Assembly: GCA_902826025.1 (NCBI GenBank)
Contig: CADEDH010000040.1
Span: 4,369 to 59,665, forward strand
Length of the DNA stretch: 55,297 nt
Direction of reading: 5' to 3'
Origin: an uncultured Actinomycetes bacterium
GTDB taxonomy: Bacteria; Actinomycetota; Acidimicrobiia; Acidimicrobiales; SZUA-35
Shown: one piece after another, positions 7,566 through 16,358 of the stretch
Layout of the letters: every line of letters starts with the position of its first letter
How positions within the stretch are numbered: the stretch's first letter is position 1
Program-made: the position numbers and the translations under genes
Notes under the pieces: model-generated
Database searches by the model: none
Told to the model about the DNA's origin: nothing
What the model saw: only the letters and a program-made list of their open reading frames with translations

Positions 7566-8924
7566 TCAGCGCCAGGTGTCGGCCAGTACCCGCTCCACCG
7601 TACGCCCTACTTCGAACAGGGCGGCGTCTCCCATCGGCGCCCCCATGATCATCAGACCCACGGGGGCCTCGCCCGGAGCCGACGCCGGCACGCTGAGGGC
7701 GCAGGCATCGAGGAAGTTTCCCACCGCCGTGTTGCGCAGGCACGCCAGGTTGGTCGTCGAGTAGTAGGCGGGATCGCCCGAGTCGAACGACGCCACCGGG
7801 GGCGGGATCCGGGCCACGGTGGGCAGCACGAAGGCGTCGAAGCCGGCCAGCCGGGCCGCCGCCGCAGCGATGAGGCGTCGCCGGGCGGCCAGGAGGTCGA
7901 GGTAGTCGGCCGCCGTCTGGAGGGCGCCCGGCTCGATCCGCAGCCGCACCCGCTGGTCGTAGCGGTCACCGGCGAAGGCCAGCAGCTCCCGGTGCCAGTG
8001 GTAGGCCTCGGCCGTGGCCAGGCCGCCACCCGAGTTGATCGTCGGCAGCTCGGTGATCTCGGGGAACGGGATCTCCTCCACCGTCACCCCGGCCGCCCGC
8101 AGCGTGGCCAGGGCCGCCTCGTGGGCCGCCGCCACCTCGGGGTCGAGGCCATCGAGCACGAAATCGGTGATGGCGGCCAGCCGGATGCCAGCGGCTGGCC
8201 TCGCGTCGGTGGCCACCATCCCGTCGCCCCCGGAGAACACGTCGTCCACGATGGCGCAGCAGTCGGTCGAGTGGCCCAGGGGGCCCACCGAGTCGAGTGA
8301 GGGGGCCAGGGGCACGATCCCGTCGAGTGGGACCCGGCGGGCGGTGGGCTTCCAGCCCACGAGCCGGCAGAAGGCGGCCGGGATGCGGCACGAGCCGCCG
8401 GTGTCGGTGCCCAGGCCCACGGCGGCCATGCCGTCGGCCACCGCCACGGCCGTGCCCGACGACGAACCGCCCGGGATCCGCCCGGTGGCCCGGTCCCACG
8501 GGCTGCGGGGGGTGTCGTGGTGGGGATTGAGACCCAGGCCGGAGTAGGCGAACTCGGTCATGTTGGTGCGCCCGATCACCACGAACCCGGCCGCCACCAG
8601 GCGGGCCACGACAGGGGCGCTCGCCGCGGCCGGAGGCCGGTCGGCCAGCACCACCGACCCGGCGGTGGTGACCTCCCCCTCGATGTCGCACAGGTCCTTG
8701 ACCGCCACCGGGATCCCGGCCCACGGCGGGAGCAGCGCACCGGCCCGGCGGGCGGCGTCGACGGCGGCGGCGGTGGCCCGGGCCCGGTCGGCGGCAACCA
8801 GCACGAAAGCCCGGCCGCCCTCCCCCGTGGGGTCGGTGATGGCCTCCAGGCACTCCCCCACCAGCTGGCCGGCGGTCACGGCCCCGCTGGCCAGATCGAC
8901 GGCCAGTTCCCTCAGCGTCTTCAT
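7566..8924 (-). CDS. Amidase (amidase-signature family)
   Basis: The 452-residue product hydrolyses an amide with the Ser-cisSer-Lys triad. K76 lies in VAVKDL, the cis-serine in GGSSSGT (154-156) and the nucleophile S178 in TDTGGSCR. The N-terminal AGIPVAVKD and RIPGGSSSGTAVAVADG blocks are diagnostic. Length fits free amidases and allophanate- or indoleacetamide-type hydrolases rather than GatA, and no gatB/gatC lies nearby. The substrate is not predictable. The ATG at 8924 is 15 nt downstream of a 21-bp perfect hairpin, so its mRNA leader is strongly structured. It is divergent from the DUF2889 gene. Confidence 0.92.
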   Translation of the reverse strand: MKTLRELAVDLASGAVTAGQLVGECLEAITDPTGEGGRAFVLVAADRARATAAAVDAARRAGALLPPWAGIPVAVKDLCDIEGEVTTAGSVVLADRPPAAASAPVVARLVAAGFVVIGRTNMTEFAYSGLGLNPHHDTPRSPWDRATGRIPGGSSSGTAVAVADGMAAVGLGTDTGGSCRIPAAFCRLVGWKPTARRVPLDGIVPLAPSLDSVGPLGHSTDCCAIVDDVFSGGDGMVATDARPAAGIRLAAITDFVLDGLDPEVAAAHEAALATLRAAGVTVEEIPFPEITELPTINSGGGLATAEAYHWHRELLAFAGDRYDQRVRLRIEPGALQTAADYLDLLAARRRLIAAAAARLAGFDAFVLPTVARIPPPVASFDSGDPAYYSTTNLACLRNTAVGNFLDACALSVPASAPGEAPVGLMIMGAPMGDAALFEVGRTVERVLADTWR

Positions 8925-8938
8925 GGACCGAAACCTAC

Positions 8939-8959
8939 CGGGAACCCTTCGGGTTCCCG
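8939..8959. promoter_or_regulatory. Perfect 9-bp-stem hairpin just upstream of the amidase start
   Basis: CGGGAACCC (8939-8947) and GGGTTCCCG (8951-8959) pair around a 3-nt loop; on the amidase strand the loop is GAA, giving the stable CCCGAAGGG form also seen at 41-50. It lies 15 nt before the amidase start codon, inside the divergent intergenic region. It could modulate translation initiation or be a simple intergenic hairpin repeat. Confidence 0.4.
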
Positions 8960-9029
8960 AAGGCACCGGTTGCCGGAACCGAACGGCGATTCGACGCTCG
9001 GGTCCGACCGCTTTATCGTCTCTCGACCT

Positions 9030-9692
9030 ATGAGTCCGACCTCGTCCGCCCACCTGCTCCCCGAGCCCGACGGCGATGAGCCTCTGCTCCACCAGCGGGA
9101 GTACGTGGTCCGGTCGTACCGGGCCGGCCCGGGGCGGATGCGGATCCGGGGCATGGTGCACGACCAGAAGCCGGCGGGGATGATCATCGACGGCGACCCC
9201 GACCCCCTGTCTGTCCACCGGATGGTGGTGGACCTGCTGGTGGACTACCCGTCGCTGCAGATCACCGGGGCCGAGGTGGTGATGGAGGTGACCCCCCACG
9301 AGGGGTGCACGTCGATCGAACCCGCCTACGCCGAGCTGGTGGGGGTGTCGGTGACCCGGGGCTTCTCCCGCAAGGTGCAGGAGCTGTTCGGCGGACCCCG
9401 GGGTTGCACCCACGTGGGGGCGCTGCTCCAGGCCATGGCCCCAGTGGCCATCCAGTCCCGCTGGTCGATGCGGGCCCTGGAAGGGGTTCCGGTGGAGGTG
9501 GGCAAGACGGCCACCGAGCAGCGGCTCGAGGCCATGACGTTCAACTTCAACACGTGCCACGTGTGGGACGCCGAGGGCGACCTGGCCCGGCGGGTGCAGG
9601 ACGGCGAGGAGCCCGACCCGCCCCGGTGGGCGGTCGAGCGCCTGGCCACGCTGGGGCGTACCGTGGCGTGGTGGCGCGAACAACGACGCTGA
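9030..9692 (+). CDS. DUF2889 domain-containing protein
   Basis: The 220-residue product matches the DUF2889 pattern: an N-terminal LLHQREYVVRSYR segment, the block EGCTSIEPAYAELVGVSVTRGF, and the Cys/His stretch GGPRGCTHVGALLQAMAPVA. These proteins are cytoplasmic and uncharacterised; in other actinomycetes they often sit near CoA-ester or steroid catabolic genes. The conserved Cys and His could bind a metal or act in thioester chemistry, which is speculation. The ATG at 9030 is the first start that keeps the family length. It is followed after 25 bp by the MoxR ATPase operon. Confidence 0.75.
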   Translation: MSPTSSAHLLPEPDGDEPLLHQREYVVRSYRAGPGRMRIRGMVHDQKPAGMIIDGDPDPLSVHRMVVDLLVDYPSLQITGAEVVMEVTPHEGCTSIEPAYAELVGVSVTRGFSRKVQELFGGPRGCTHVGALLQAMAPVAIQSRWSMRALEGVPVEVGKTATEQRLEAMTFNFNTCHVWDAEGDLARRVQDGEEPDPPRWAVERLATLGRTVAWWREQRR

Positions 9693-9717
9693 ATCACCGG
9701 GCGACCCGGTTCGGTCG

Positions 9718-10827
9718 ATGAGCACCTCGCGGACCGCAACGGCGGCCCTGGGCGTGGCCCTGGGGGCCCGCGTGCCGGCCCTGCTGTGGGGGGCTCCGGG
9801 CACGGGCAAGAGCTCGGTGGTCCGGGCCCTGGCCGACGCCCAGGGCTGGCCCTGCCAGGTGGTGATCGCCTCCATCCGGGAGCCCTCGGACTTCGCCGGC
9901 CTGCCGGTGGTGGCGGGCGACGGTGTCCGCTTCGCCCCGCCGTCGTGGGCCCGGGAGCTGGCCGAAGCCGGACGGGGCGTGCTGTTCCTCGACGAGATCT
10001 CCACCGCGCCCCCAGCCGTTCAGGCGGCCCTGCTGCGGGTGGTGCTGGAGCGGACGGTGGGTGACCTCGTGCTCCCGGCCGACGTGGTGGTGGTGGCGGC
10101 CGCCAACCCGCCCGAGTTGGCGGCCGATGGCTGGGACCTGTCGGCCCCGCTGGCCAACCGGTTCTGCCACCTCGACTGGTCGGTCGACGCCACCGACATC
10201 GCCACCGGCCTCGCCGCCGGATTTCCCCGCCCCGACGCTCCCCGGCCGGGCCCGGCGTGGGAGGCGGGCCGGACCCGGGCCCGGGCCGACGTGGCCGCCT
10301 TCCTGCTCCTGCGTCCGAGCCTGGTGTCGGCCCCACCCACCGAGCGCTCGCTGGCCGGCCGGGCCTGGCCCAGCCCCCGCACCTGGGAGATGGCCGCCAC
10401 CCTGCTGGCCGCGGCCCGGGGCGCCGGGGCCCATCCTGACGTGCTGGCCGCCCTGCTGATCGGCTGCGTCGGCCCAGGCGCCGGGTTGGAGCTGGTGACG
10501 TGGCTCAGCGATCTCGACCTGCCCGACCCCGAGGCCCTCCTGGCCGACCCGGCCTCGTTCGAACTCCCCGAACGGGGCGACCAGGTGTACGCCGCCCTCA
10601 CCGCGGTGGCCGCCGCCGTTGCCGCCCGGGCCACGCCCGAACGGTGGGCCGCCGGCTGGCAGGTGCTGGGGGTGGCGGCTCGCACCGTCCCCGATGTGGC
10701 CGCCCTGGCCGCCCGCATCCTCGTGCGGTGCCGGCCCGAGGGGGCCACCGCCCCACCCGAGGCCGGTCTCCTGCTGCCCCTCCTGATCCAGGCCGGGATC
10801 GCCGGCGACGAGCCCGGAGCCGGCTGA
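9718..10827 (+). CDS. MoxR-type AAA+ ATPase
   Basis: The 369-residue protein has a Walker A motif GAPGTGKSS (K31), a Walker B motif VLFLDEIS and a sensor-like VVVVAAANPPEL, in the MoxR/RavA order. MoxR ATPases remodel or mature partner protein complexes together with a VWA-domain protein. The expected partner is encoded directly downstream, with only 2 nt between stop and start, so translational coupling is likely. The C-terminal half is Ala/Arg-rich and helical. The target complex is unknown. Confidence 0.88.
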   Translation: MSTSRTATAALGVALGARVPALLWGAPGTGKSSVVRALADAQGWPCQVVIASIREPSDFAGLPVVAGDGVRFAPPSWARELAEAGRGVLFLDEISTAPPAVQAALLRVVLERTVGDLVLPADVVVVAAANPPELAADGWDLSAPLANRFCHLDWSVDATDIATGLAAGFPRPDAPRPGPAWEAGRTRARADVAAFLLLRPSLVSAPPTERSLAGRAWPSPRTWEMAATLLAAARGAGAHPDVLAALLIGCVGPGAGLELVTWLSDLDLPDPEALLADPASFELPERGDQVYAALTAVAAAVAARATPERWAAGWQVLGVAARTVPDVAALAARILVRCRPEGATAPPEAGLLLPLLIQAGIAGDEPGAG

Positions 10828-10829
10828 CG

Positions 10830-12068
10830 GTGCCGCCCCCGCCGCCCGCCCCCGATAACCCGGTCGCCCCGCCGGACGCCGGACCTGCGGGGCCGGTGGC
10901 GCTGGATGCCACCAAGCTGGCGGCGGCCCGGCTGTGGGCCGCTCACCGGTTCCCCTACCTGGCCGCCGCCGTGTTTGCCTCGCCGGTGCTGCCCGCCCCC
11001 GGCTCGGGCCGGGTGGTGATCGACCGGTGGTGGCGGGTCCACGCCGACCCGGCCGTGGTCGCCGGGGCCGACGTGGCCGCCCTGGGCGGCGAGCTGCTCC
11101 ACCTGTGTGCCCACGTGTTGCGGGACCACGCCGACCGGGCCGATCGGGCCGGCCTGGGCCAGCCGGCCGAGCTCCACCACTGGGTGGAGGCGGCCGACGC
11201 CGAGATCGACGACGACTTTCCGCCCGAGCTGGGCCGGATGGGGCCCCGGGTGGGCCCGGCCGACCTCGACAGCCCGCCCGGCCGCCTGGCCGAGGAGTAC
11301 TACCGCTCGGGCTCGGTCCGCCCCGGGTCCGACGCCGATTGCGGCAGCGGGGCCCACGGCCAGCCGGCCCTCGACGAACCCCCGCCCGACGACAGGACCC
11401 GCCCCGGAGTGAGCCGAGACCAGCAGGAGATGCTGCGCCGCCGGGTGGCCGACGAGGTGGCCCGGGCCGAAGGGGCCGTACCCCCCGGTCTGCGGAGCTG
11501 GGCCCGGGACCGGCTCCACCAGCCCGCCGACTGGCGCCGGGAGCTGGCCGCCGTGATCCGGCGGTCTCTGGCTTCCGTGGGCGGGGCGGTGGACTACAGC
11601 TACCAGCGCCCCTCTCGGCGGGCCGCCAGCGTGGCCGACGTGGTCCTGCCCTCGTTGCGCCAGCCGACGGTGGAAGTGGCCGTGGTCTGCGACACCAGCG
11701 CCTCGGTCACCGACGCTCAGCTGGGCACGGCCCTGGCCGAGGTCGATGCCGTGTTGCGGGCCACCGGGACCCGGTCGGTGCGGTTGCTGGCCTGCGACGA
11801 CGCGGTGCGATCGGTCGGCCGGGTGTCACCGGGGCGGGAGGTACAGCTGCTGGGTGGGGGCGGCACCGATCTCACGGTGGCGATCGACGAGGCCATGGCC
11901 CTGCGGCCGCCGGTGCAGGCCGTGGTGGTGCTCACCGACGGCCACACACCGTGGCCGGAGCGGCCGCCCCGGGCCGAGGTGGTGGTCGGTCTGCTGGAGG
12001 GCGACCGGTCGCTCCCCCACCCGCCCGACCCACCGGTGTGGGCCCGGACCGTCGCCATCCCCCGATGA
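10830..12068 (+). CDS. DUF2201 / VWA-like putative metallopeptidase-domain protein
   Basis: The 412-residue product starts at a GTG two bases after the ATPase stop. An N-terminal region carries HLCAHVLRDH (H91, H95, H100), matching the predicted metallopeptidase-like domain of DUF2201 proteins. The C-terminal domain is VWA-like, with a MIDAS-type DTSAS (D288) and the later blocks LLGGGGTDL and VVVLTDGHTPWP. The middle is Pro/Asp-rich and probably flexible. A MoxR ATPase plus VWA protein is a recurrent chaperone-like pair, so the two likely act together on an unknown client. The catalytic glutamate of classical HExxH peptidases is not present in the visible motif. Confidence 0.82.
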   Translation: MPPPPPAPDNPVAPPDAGPAGPVALDATKLAAARLWAAHRFPYLAAAVFASPVLPAPGSGRVVIDRWWRVHADPAVVAGADVAALGGELLHLCAHVLRDHADRADRAGLGQPAELHHWVEAADAEIDDDFPPELGRMGPRVGPADLDSPPGRLAEEYYRSGSVRPGSDADCGSGAHGQPALDEPPPDDRTRPGVSRDQQEMLRRRVADEVARAEGAVPPGLRSWARDRLHQPADWRRELAAVIRRSLASVGGAVDYSYQRPSRRAASVADVVLPSLRQPTVEVAVVCDTSASVTDAQLGTALAEVDAVLRATGTRSVRLLACDDAVRSVGRVSPGREVQLLGGGGTDLTVAIDEAMALRPPVQAVVVLTDGHTPWPERPPRAEVVVGLLEGDRSLPHPPDPPVWARTVAIPR

Positions 12069-12991
12069 CGGGAGACCCGCCGACATCACACGGCGCGGCC
12101 TGGACCGCCACCGCGGCCGAGCTGGAGCTGGCCGTGGACTGCGGCCCGGCCCGCCACCGCCTGGTGTGGCGGCGGGGCGAGGTGATCCTGGCCGACCATC
12201 CCGACCTGGCGGCCGAGCGGGCCTTGGTTGCCCTGGGCGGTCCCGAGCCGGTGTGCCTGGGCCGGTTGCGGTTATGGCAGGAGGCGGTGGCCGACGGCGG
12301 GTTCCTGGCCGAATGGGTGGACGAGGCCCACCTGGGCGACGCCCGCCTGTCGTGGCTGGGTATGGCGCTGGAACGGCTGCGGATGGAGGGGTTCCACGAG
12401 TTCCTCCGGCACCTGCCGCCGACCCGGGCCGAGCGAATGGGCCAGTTCCTCCACCGGTTCCCCCGCCCGTGGCTCGACCGGGCGGCTTGCGCCGTGTCAT
12501 CGGCCCTGATCGACGCTCGTGGGGTCGCCGCTAGTGGGGCCGACGGTGGTGGGGTCGCCGGTGTCGGAGTGCGTTGTGGTCTGGCCCCCGACCTGGTGGC
12601 CCAGGCCGCGGCCCACCGGCTGCGCCGGTCGTTCGTGGACAGCATCGGCGGCCGGCTCACCGCCTGGGGCGCAGCCGCGCTGGTTCCGCTGACCATCACC
12701 ATCTCGCCCGACGGAGCGACTGCCGTGGCCGGCACGGTCACCGGCCCGGTGCGGGGTGTAGCTCTCACCGTGGGGCCGGATTGGCTCCACCGGGTGTGGG
12801 GGGCGGGGGCGGCCGTGGTCGACGGTCACCTGGTGCTGGCGCTGGACCCGGCCCCCGGCGGCGGAACCCGGGCCCGGGTCGTCGTGTGGCGCGCCCCGGA
12901 GGCCGGAGGCAACAGCACACCGGCCCGGGCTGCAATCGAGGTAGTAGACGCCAGCCACGACGGTTCGTCCTGGCGGCTCAGCGGGCTGTGA
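12065..12991 (+). CDS. Unknown protein, third gene of the MoxR-VWA operon
   Basis: The 308-residue product overlaps the preceding stop by 4 nt (ATGA), so it is translationally coupled to the VWA gene. I do not recognise a family. It has an N-terminal half rich in Trp, Leu and Arg (residues 1-150, helical in appearance, e.g. ARLSWLGMALERLRMEGFHE), a Gly/Val-rich linker near residues 158-172 and a C-terminal beta-rich part. No signal peptide or membrane helix is evident. Its position suggests it is a client or adaptor for the MoxR/VWA pair, which is inference from linkage only. Confidence 0.7.
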   Translation: MTGDPPTSHGAAWTATAAELELAVDCGPARHRLVWRRGEVILADHPDLAAERALVALGGPEPVCLGRLRLWQEAVADGGFLAEWVDEAHLGDARLSWLGMALERLRMEGFHEFLRHLPPTRAERMGQFLHRFPRPWLDRAACAVSSALIDARGVAASGADGGGVAGVGVRCGLAPDLVAQAAAHRLRRSFVDSIGGRLTAWGAAALVPLTITISPDGATAVAGTVTGPVRGVALTVGPDWLHRVWGAGAAVVDGHLVLALDPAPGGGTRARVVVWRAPEAGGNSTPARAAIEVVDASHDGSSWRLSGL

Positions 12992-13019
12992 GCCGGGCCC
13001 CCGGTCCGAGGGCCCCGGC
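12992..13019. terminator. GC hairpin between convergent genes
   Basis: GCCGGGCCC (12992-13000) pairs with GGGCCCCGGC (13010-13019) with one bulged base. It begins directly after the stop of the MoxR operon and ends 9 bp before the stop of the convergent TetR gene, so it can serve both directions. Confidence 0.5.
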
Positions 13020-13027
13020 GAGGAGTA

Positions 13028-13630
13028 TCAGACCCCTTCGGACGCCCGCTCGACGTTGGTGTCGACACCCATGAGGCAGGACAAGCGATCCCACAGCGTC
13101 ACCTCGTCGAGCGAGTCGGCGGCCACGAAACCGTCGAGCTGGGCCTGCACCAGGCCGTGGAGGGAGGCCAGCGCCTGACGGGCCCCCGAATCAGTCATGC
13201 CCCGAGGCATGATGCCGGCGGCCAGCTGGGCCTGTTCGATGATGTCGACCAGCTGAGCCTGGAGGCGCAGCGCCTCGTCGGGCTCCGTCCCCTCCGGGCC
13301 CTTGCCCTCGGCCAGCATCTTGTAGTGGGCGGGATTCTCCAGGCAGTAGGCCCGGTAGGCCAGGGCCGTGGAGACCAGGCGGGCCCGGGGGTCCTCGCCG
13401 CCGTCGGCTGAGCGGAGGTTCTCGCCCAACTGGTCGAGTAGGCGCTGGGCGCCGGCCATGGACCGGTCGTACATGGCGACGATCACTGCGTCGCGGCTGC
13501 CGAAATACGTGTAGATGGTCTGGCTCGTGGTGTCACCCTCGGCAGCCAGGCGACGGACGGTCAGGCCGAGATTGCCATGGCTGCAGTAGACACGCTCTGC
13601 TGCGTCGAGAAGCTGCCGTTTCTTGTCCAC
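13028..13630 (-). CDS. TetR family transcriptional regulator
   Basis: The 200-residue product has the TetR N-terminal helix-turn-helix: KKRQLLDAAERVYCSHG, LTVRRLAAEGDTTSQTIYTY and FGSRDAVI, followed by a helical ligand/dimer domain. I chose the GTG at 13630, which gives the normal family length and has AGGAG 11 nt upstream; the reading can also be extended to an ATG at 13702, which adds 24 atypical residues. It is divergent from the GAF / subtilase / PEP-domain genes (starts about 250 bp apart), which makes those genes its most likely targets. The ligand is unknown. Confidence 0.9.
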   Translation of the reverse strand: MDKKRQLLDAAERVYCSHGNLGLTVRRLAAEGDTTSQTIYTYFGSRDAVIVAMYDRSMAGAQRLLDQLGENLRSADGGEDPRARLVSTALAYRAYCLENPAHYKMLAEGKGPEGTEPDEALRLQAQLVDIIEQAQLAAGIMPRGMTDSGARQALASLHGLVQAQLDGFVAADSLDEVTLWDRLSCLMGVDTNVERASEGV

Positions 13631-13886
13631 CGTGCGATCTACTCCTGGGAGCTGGGCTTGAGACTTCTGTACTGTCTGCGTTATGTCGCCCCCCTTACAC
13701 ACCGCCGCCCTACGATATCGCCACTACCCTCCGTGAGCAGCATGCGAACAACAACCAGTTGGGCGTTTTCTCGGAACGGCCAGTCGCCCCGGCCCGTCCC
13801 GGGTACATCTGCCCGGATGTGGACGGAACCAATCGGTATCCGCCAGGCCCACTTCCAGGCCCTCTACCATCCTATCGCATACCGTC

Positions 13887-14492
13887 ATGAGGGATCCCGC
13901 CGCCTGTCTCACGATTCAAACGATCGTCGACCAGATCCGTCGCGCCACCGGCGCCACCACGGCGTGGCTGCTGGCGGGCACGCACGACGGGTTGACGGTG
14001 GTGGCCGGTTCGGGGCCAGTTGGTCCTCCGGTCGGAACGGCAGTGGACGTCACCGGATCCCGGGCCTACGCCTTGTCGTCGGGCCAGGCCGTGGCCCTGG
14101 CGCCCCAGCCCGGTGACCCGGCCAGCGCCGGGCTGGGTGGCGCCGACGGGGTGCCGGTATCGGTGTTGCTGGTGCCGGTGCTGCCGGCCCCGGTGAACCC
14201 GGCATCCCACAGTCCGGTCGGCGCGGTGGCTCTGCTGGAGGCGGCGGGCAAAGAAGGGGCCCGGCCCTTCACCCTCGACGACATCAGCCGGGTCGGCCTG
14301 TTGGCCCCGATCGCGGCGGCCGCACTGACCGAGTGGCTGGATCCCGCCATCCAGGCGCCATCCCCCGCCGGGCCCTCCCGGCCACCGTCGCCGGCGTCGT
14401 TGACAGCGACGCTCGAGCAGGTGGCGGGGCACGATCCGGCGGCCTACACCGCTCTGGCCGTGCTCATCCGGGCGGTGCTGGGCCCGCCGTGA
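13887..14492 (+). CDS. GAF-like sensory domain protein
   Basis: The 201-residue cytoplasmic protein reads as one GAF-like domain (residues 1-150): an initial helix IQTIVDQIRRATGATTAWLL, strand LTVVAGSG, the segment AYALSSGQAVALAPQPGD, strand VSVLLVPVL, a strand VGAVALLEAA, and the closing helix ISRVGLLAPIAAAALTEWL. A Pro-rich linker and a short helical tail follow. GAF domains bind small ligands or mediate dimerisation. Its stop overlaps the GTG start of the subtilase-pseudokinase gene by 4 nt, so it should be translated with that gene and may be its sensor partner. The start ATG lies in a short leader with no clear ribosome site. Confidence 0.65.
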   Translation: MRDPAACLTIQTIVDQIRRATGATTAWLLAGTHDGLTVVAGSGPVGPPVGTAVDVTGSRAYALSSGQAVALAPQPGDPASAGLGGADGVPVSVLLVPVLPAPVNPASHSPVGAVALLEAAGKEGARPFTLDDISRVGLLAPIAAAALTEWLDPAIQAPSPAGPSRPPSPASLTATLEQVAGHDPAAYTALAVLIRAVLGPP

Positions 14493-16297
14493 CCCGGGCT
14501 CCCGACATGGCCCCGGCCTGGTCCCGGCGCTCCGCCGTGCTGGCCCTGGACGACCCGGACACCGCCGGAACCGGCATCTTTCCGCCCCGCTGGCCCTTCG
14601 GGGCGGCCACCGGCCGAGGCGTGCGGGTGGCAGTGATCGACTCCGGCATCGAGGCTGGGCACCCACTGCTGGGCGGTGCGGTGGACGGGATGGGCGGCGT
14701 GGCCTTCAGCGTGGGCCCTGACGGCGTGGTGGACCGGCGGGACGGCCCCCACGACGACGTCTACGGCCACGGCACGGCCTGCGCCGGGATCATCCACGCC
14801 CTGGCTCCGGAGACCTCCATCACCAGCGTGCGGGTGCTCGACGGGGCGCTGCGGGGCAGCGCCGCCGCCTTCCTGGCCGGGCTGGCCTGGGCCGTGGAGC
14901 ACCGGTTCGACGTGATCAACCTCTCGCTGGGAGCGACACGGCCCGAATGGGCCCTCGCCTTCCACGACCTCTGCGATCAGGCCTACTTCGCCAACAGTTT
15001 CCTGGTCACGGCGGCCAACAACGTCCAGCAGGAATCGTTCCCGTCACTGTTCTCATCGGTCACCAGCGTGGCCGCCAATCACGCCACCGACCCGTGGCGG
15101 TTCCACGTGAACCCCCACCCGCCAACCGAGTTCCTGGCCCGCGGGATGAACGTGGAGGTGGCGTGGCGGGGCGGGGGCACGATCGTGACCACCGGAAACT
15201 CCTTCGCCGCCCCGCACGTGGCCGCCTTCGCCGCCCTGATCAAGTCCGAGCACCCGGGACTCCGTCCCTTCCAGGTCAAAACGGCCCTGTGGGCCGCCGC
15301 GGCCAATGTCCGGGAACCGGCCGCCCGACCGACGGCCCGGCCGACCGACCGAACGGGCTCCCCGCCGCCAACCGACGGCAGAGAACGGGGCCGAGACGAA
15401 CTGGCCGCCCTGCTCCCCCACCTCAGCGTGGGCCCGCTGATCCGGCGCGACCCGTGGGGGCCGGTGTACCAGGCCACCACCGGAGACAGGCAGCCGGTGG
15501 TGGTTCGGGGCGTCGACACCGCCCTGGCCTCCGGCCGAGGGGTGCGGGCCCGCCTCCTGGCCACGGTCGAGCTGCTGGCCGGGCTGCGCCACCCCCACCT
15601 GCTGCCGGTGCTGGCCGTGGCCGACTCCGACAACCTGGTGGCCCTGGTGGTGCCCGTCACCGGCCCGAACCTGGCCGACCTGGCGGCCGACAAGGGCCCC
15701 CTCACCCCGCCGGCGGCGGTGGCGGTCGCCCTGTCGGTCCTGGCCGGCCTGGACGCGGCCCACGCCGCAGGCGTGTTCCACGGCGACCTGCAGCCGGGCA
15801 ATGTTCTCCTCGACGGGGCTGGACGCCTGGTGGTGGCTGACGTCGGCCTGGCCGCCGCACTGTCGAGCGACGTGCGGACCAGCCGGGCCCCCACCGACCC
15901 GGGCTCCTGGCGATGGCTCGCCCCCGAACAGTTGGAAGGAGCACCCCTCGGGCCGTTCACCGACGTCCACGCCGTCGGCCTGCTCCTGTTCCACCTGCTG
16001 GCCGGCGAGCTCCCGTTCCCCACCGTCACCAGCCTGGGGGCGCTGGCCCGGCAACGGGCCCGAGAGCGGCCTCGGAGCCTGGCCCAGCTCGTGGCGGGGG
16101 CAGCGCCGGCGCTGGCGGCGGTGGCCGATGCGGCCACGGACCCCGATCCGGCCCGCCGCCCCGCCACCCCCGGTCAGCTGGCCCGGGTCCTGTCCCGCGC
16201 CGCCGACACGACGTTCGGCCCCGGCTGGGCCGATCGCCAACCGTTCCCCCTGGTGGCCGGGCCGCTCACCGGAACCGGGGTCGATCCCGGTACCTAG
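14489..16297 (+). CDS. Subtilase (S8 peptidase) fused to a kinase-like (pseudokinase) domain
   Basis: The 602-residue fusion starts at a GTG overlapping the GAF gene stop. Residues about 35-280 are a subtilisin-type peptidase with a complete triad: D51 (VAVIDSGI), H94 (YGHGTACAG) and S238 (TGNSFAAPHVA), plus the oxyanion asparagine in AANNV. After a Pro/Arg-rich linker (about 283-310) comes a protein-kinase-like domain with HGDLQPGNVLL (D433, N438), DVG in place of DFG (D451) and LAPEQLEG in place of APE. The beta-3 lysine position is arginine (R340) and the P-loop is poor in glycine, so catalysis is doubtful. No signal peptide or membrane helix is seen, so it appears cytoplasmic. It could be a regulated intracellular protease whose pseudokinase senses a ligand or partner (inference). 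Confidence 0.85.
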   Translation: MTRAPDMAPAWSRRSAVLALDDPDTAGTGIFPPRWPFGAATGRGVRVAVIDSGIEAGHPLLGGAVDGMGGVAFSVGPDGVVDRRDGPHDDVYGHGTACAGIIHALAPETSITSVRVLDGALRGSAAAFLAGLAWAVEHRFDVINLSLGATRPEWALAFHDLCDQAYFANSFLVTAANNVQQESFPSLFSSVTSVAANHATDPWRFHVNPHPPTEFLARGMNVEVAWRGGGTIVTTGNSFAAPHVAAFAALIKSEHPGLRPFQVKTALWAAAANVREPAARPTARPTDRTGSPPPTDGRERGRDELAALLPHLSVGPLIRRDPWGPVYQATTGDRQPVVVRGVDTALASGRGVRARLLATVELLAGLRHPHLLPVLAVADSDNLVALVVPVTGPNLADLAADKGPLTPPAAVAVALSVLAGLDAAHAAGVFHGDLQPGNVLLDGAGRLVVADVGLAAALSSDVRTSRAPTDPGSWRWLAPEQLEGAPLGPFTDVHAVGLLLFHLLAGELPFPTVTSLGALARQRARERPRSLAQLVAGAAPALAAVADAATDPDPARRPATPGQLARVLSRAADTTFGPGWADRQPFPLVAGPLTGTGVDPGT

Positions 16298-16358
16298 TGA
16301 CAGACGCCACAGAGCATCTTACGATGCGGTCCATTCCTCCAAAGCGGGAGCACAACCC

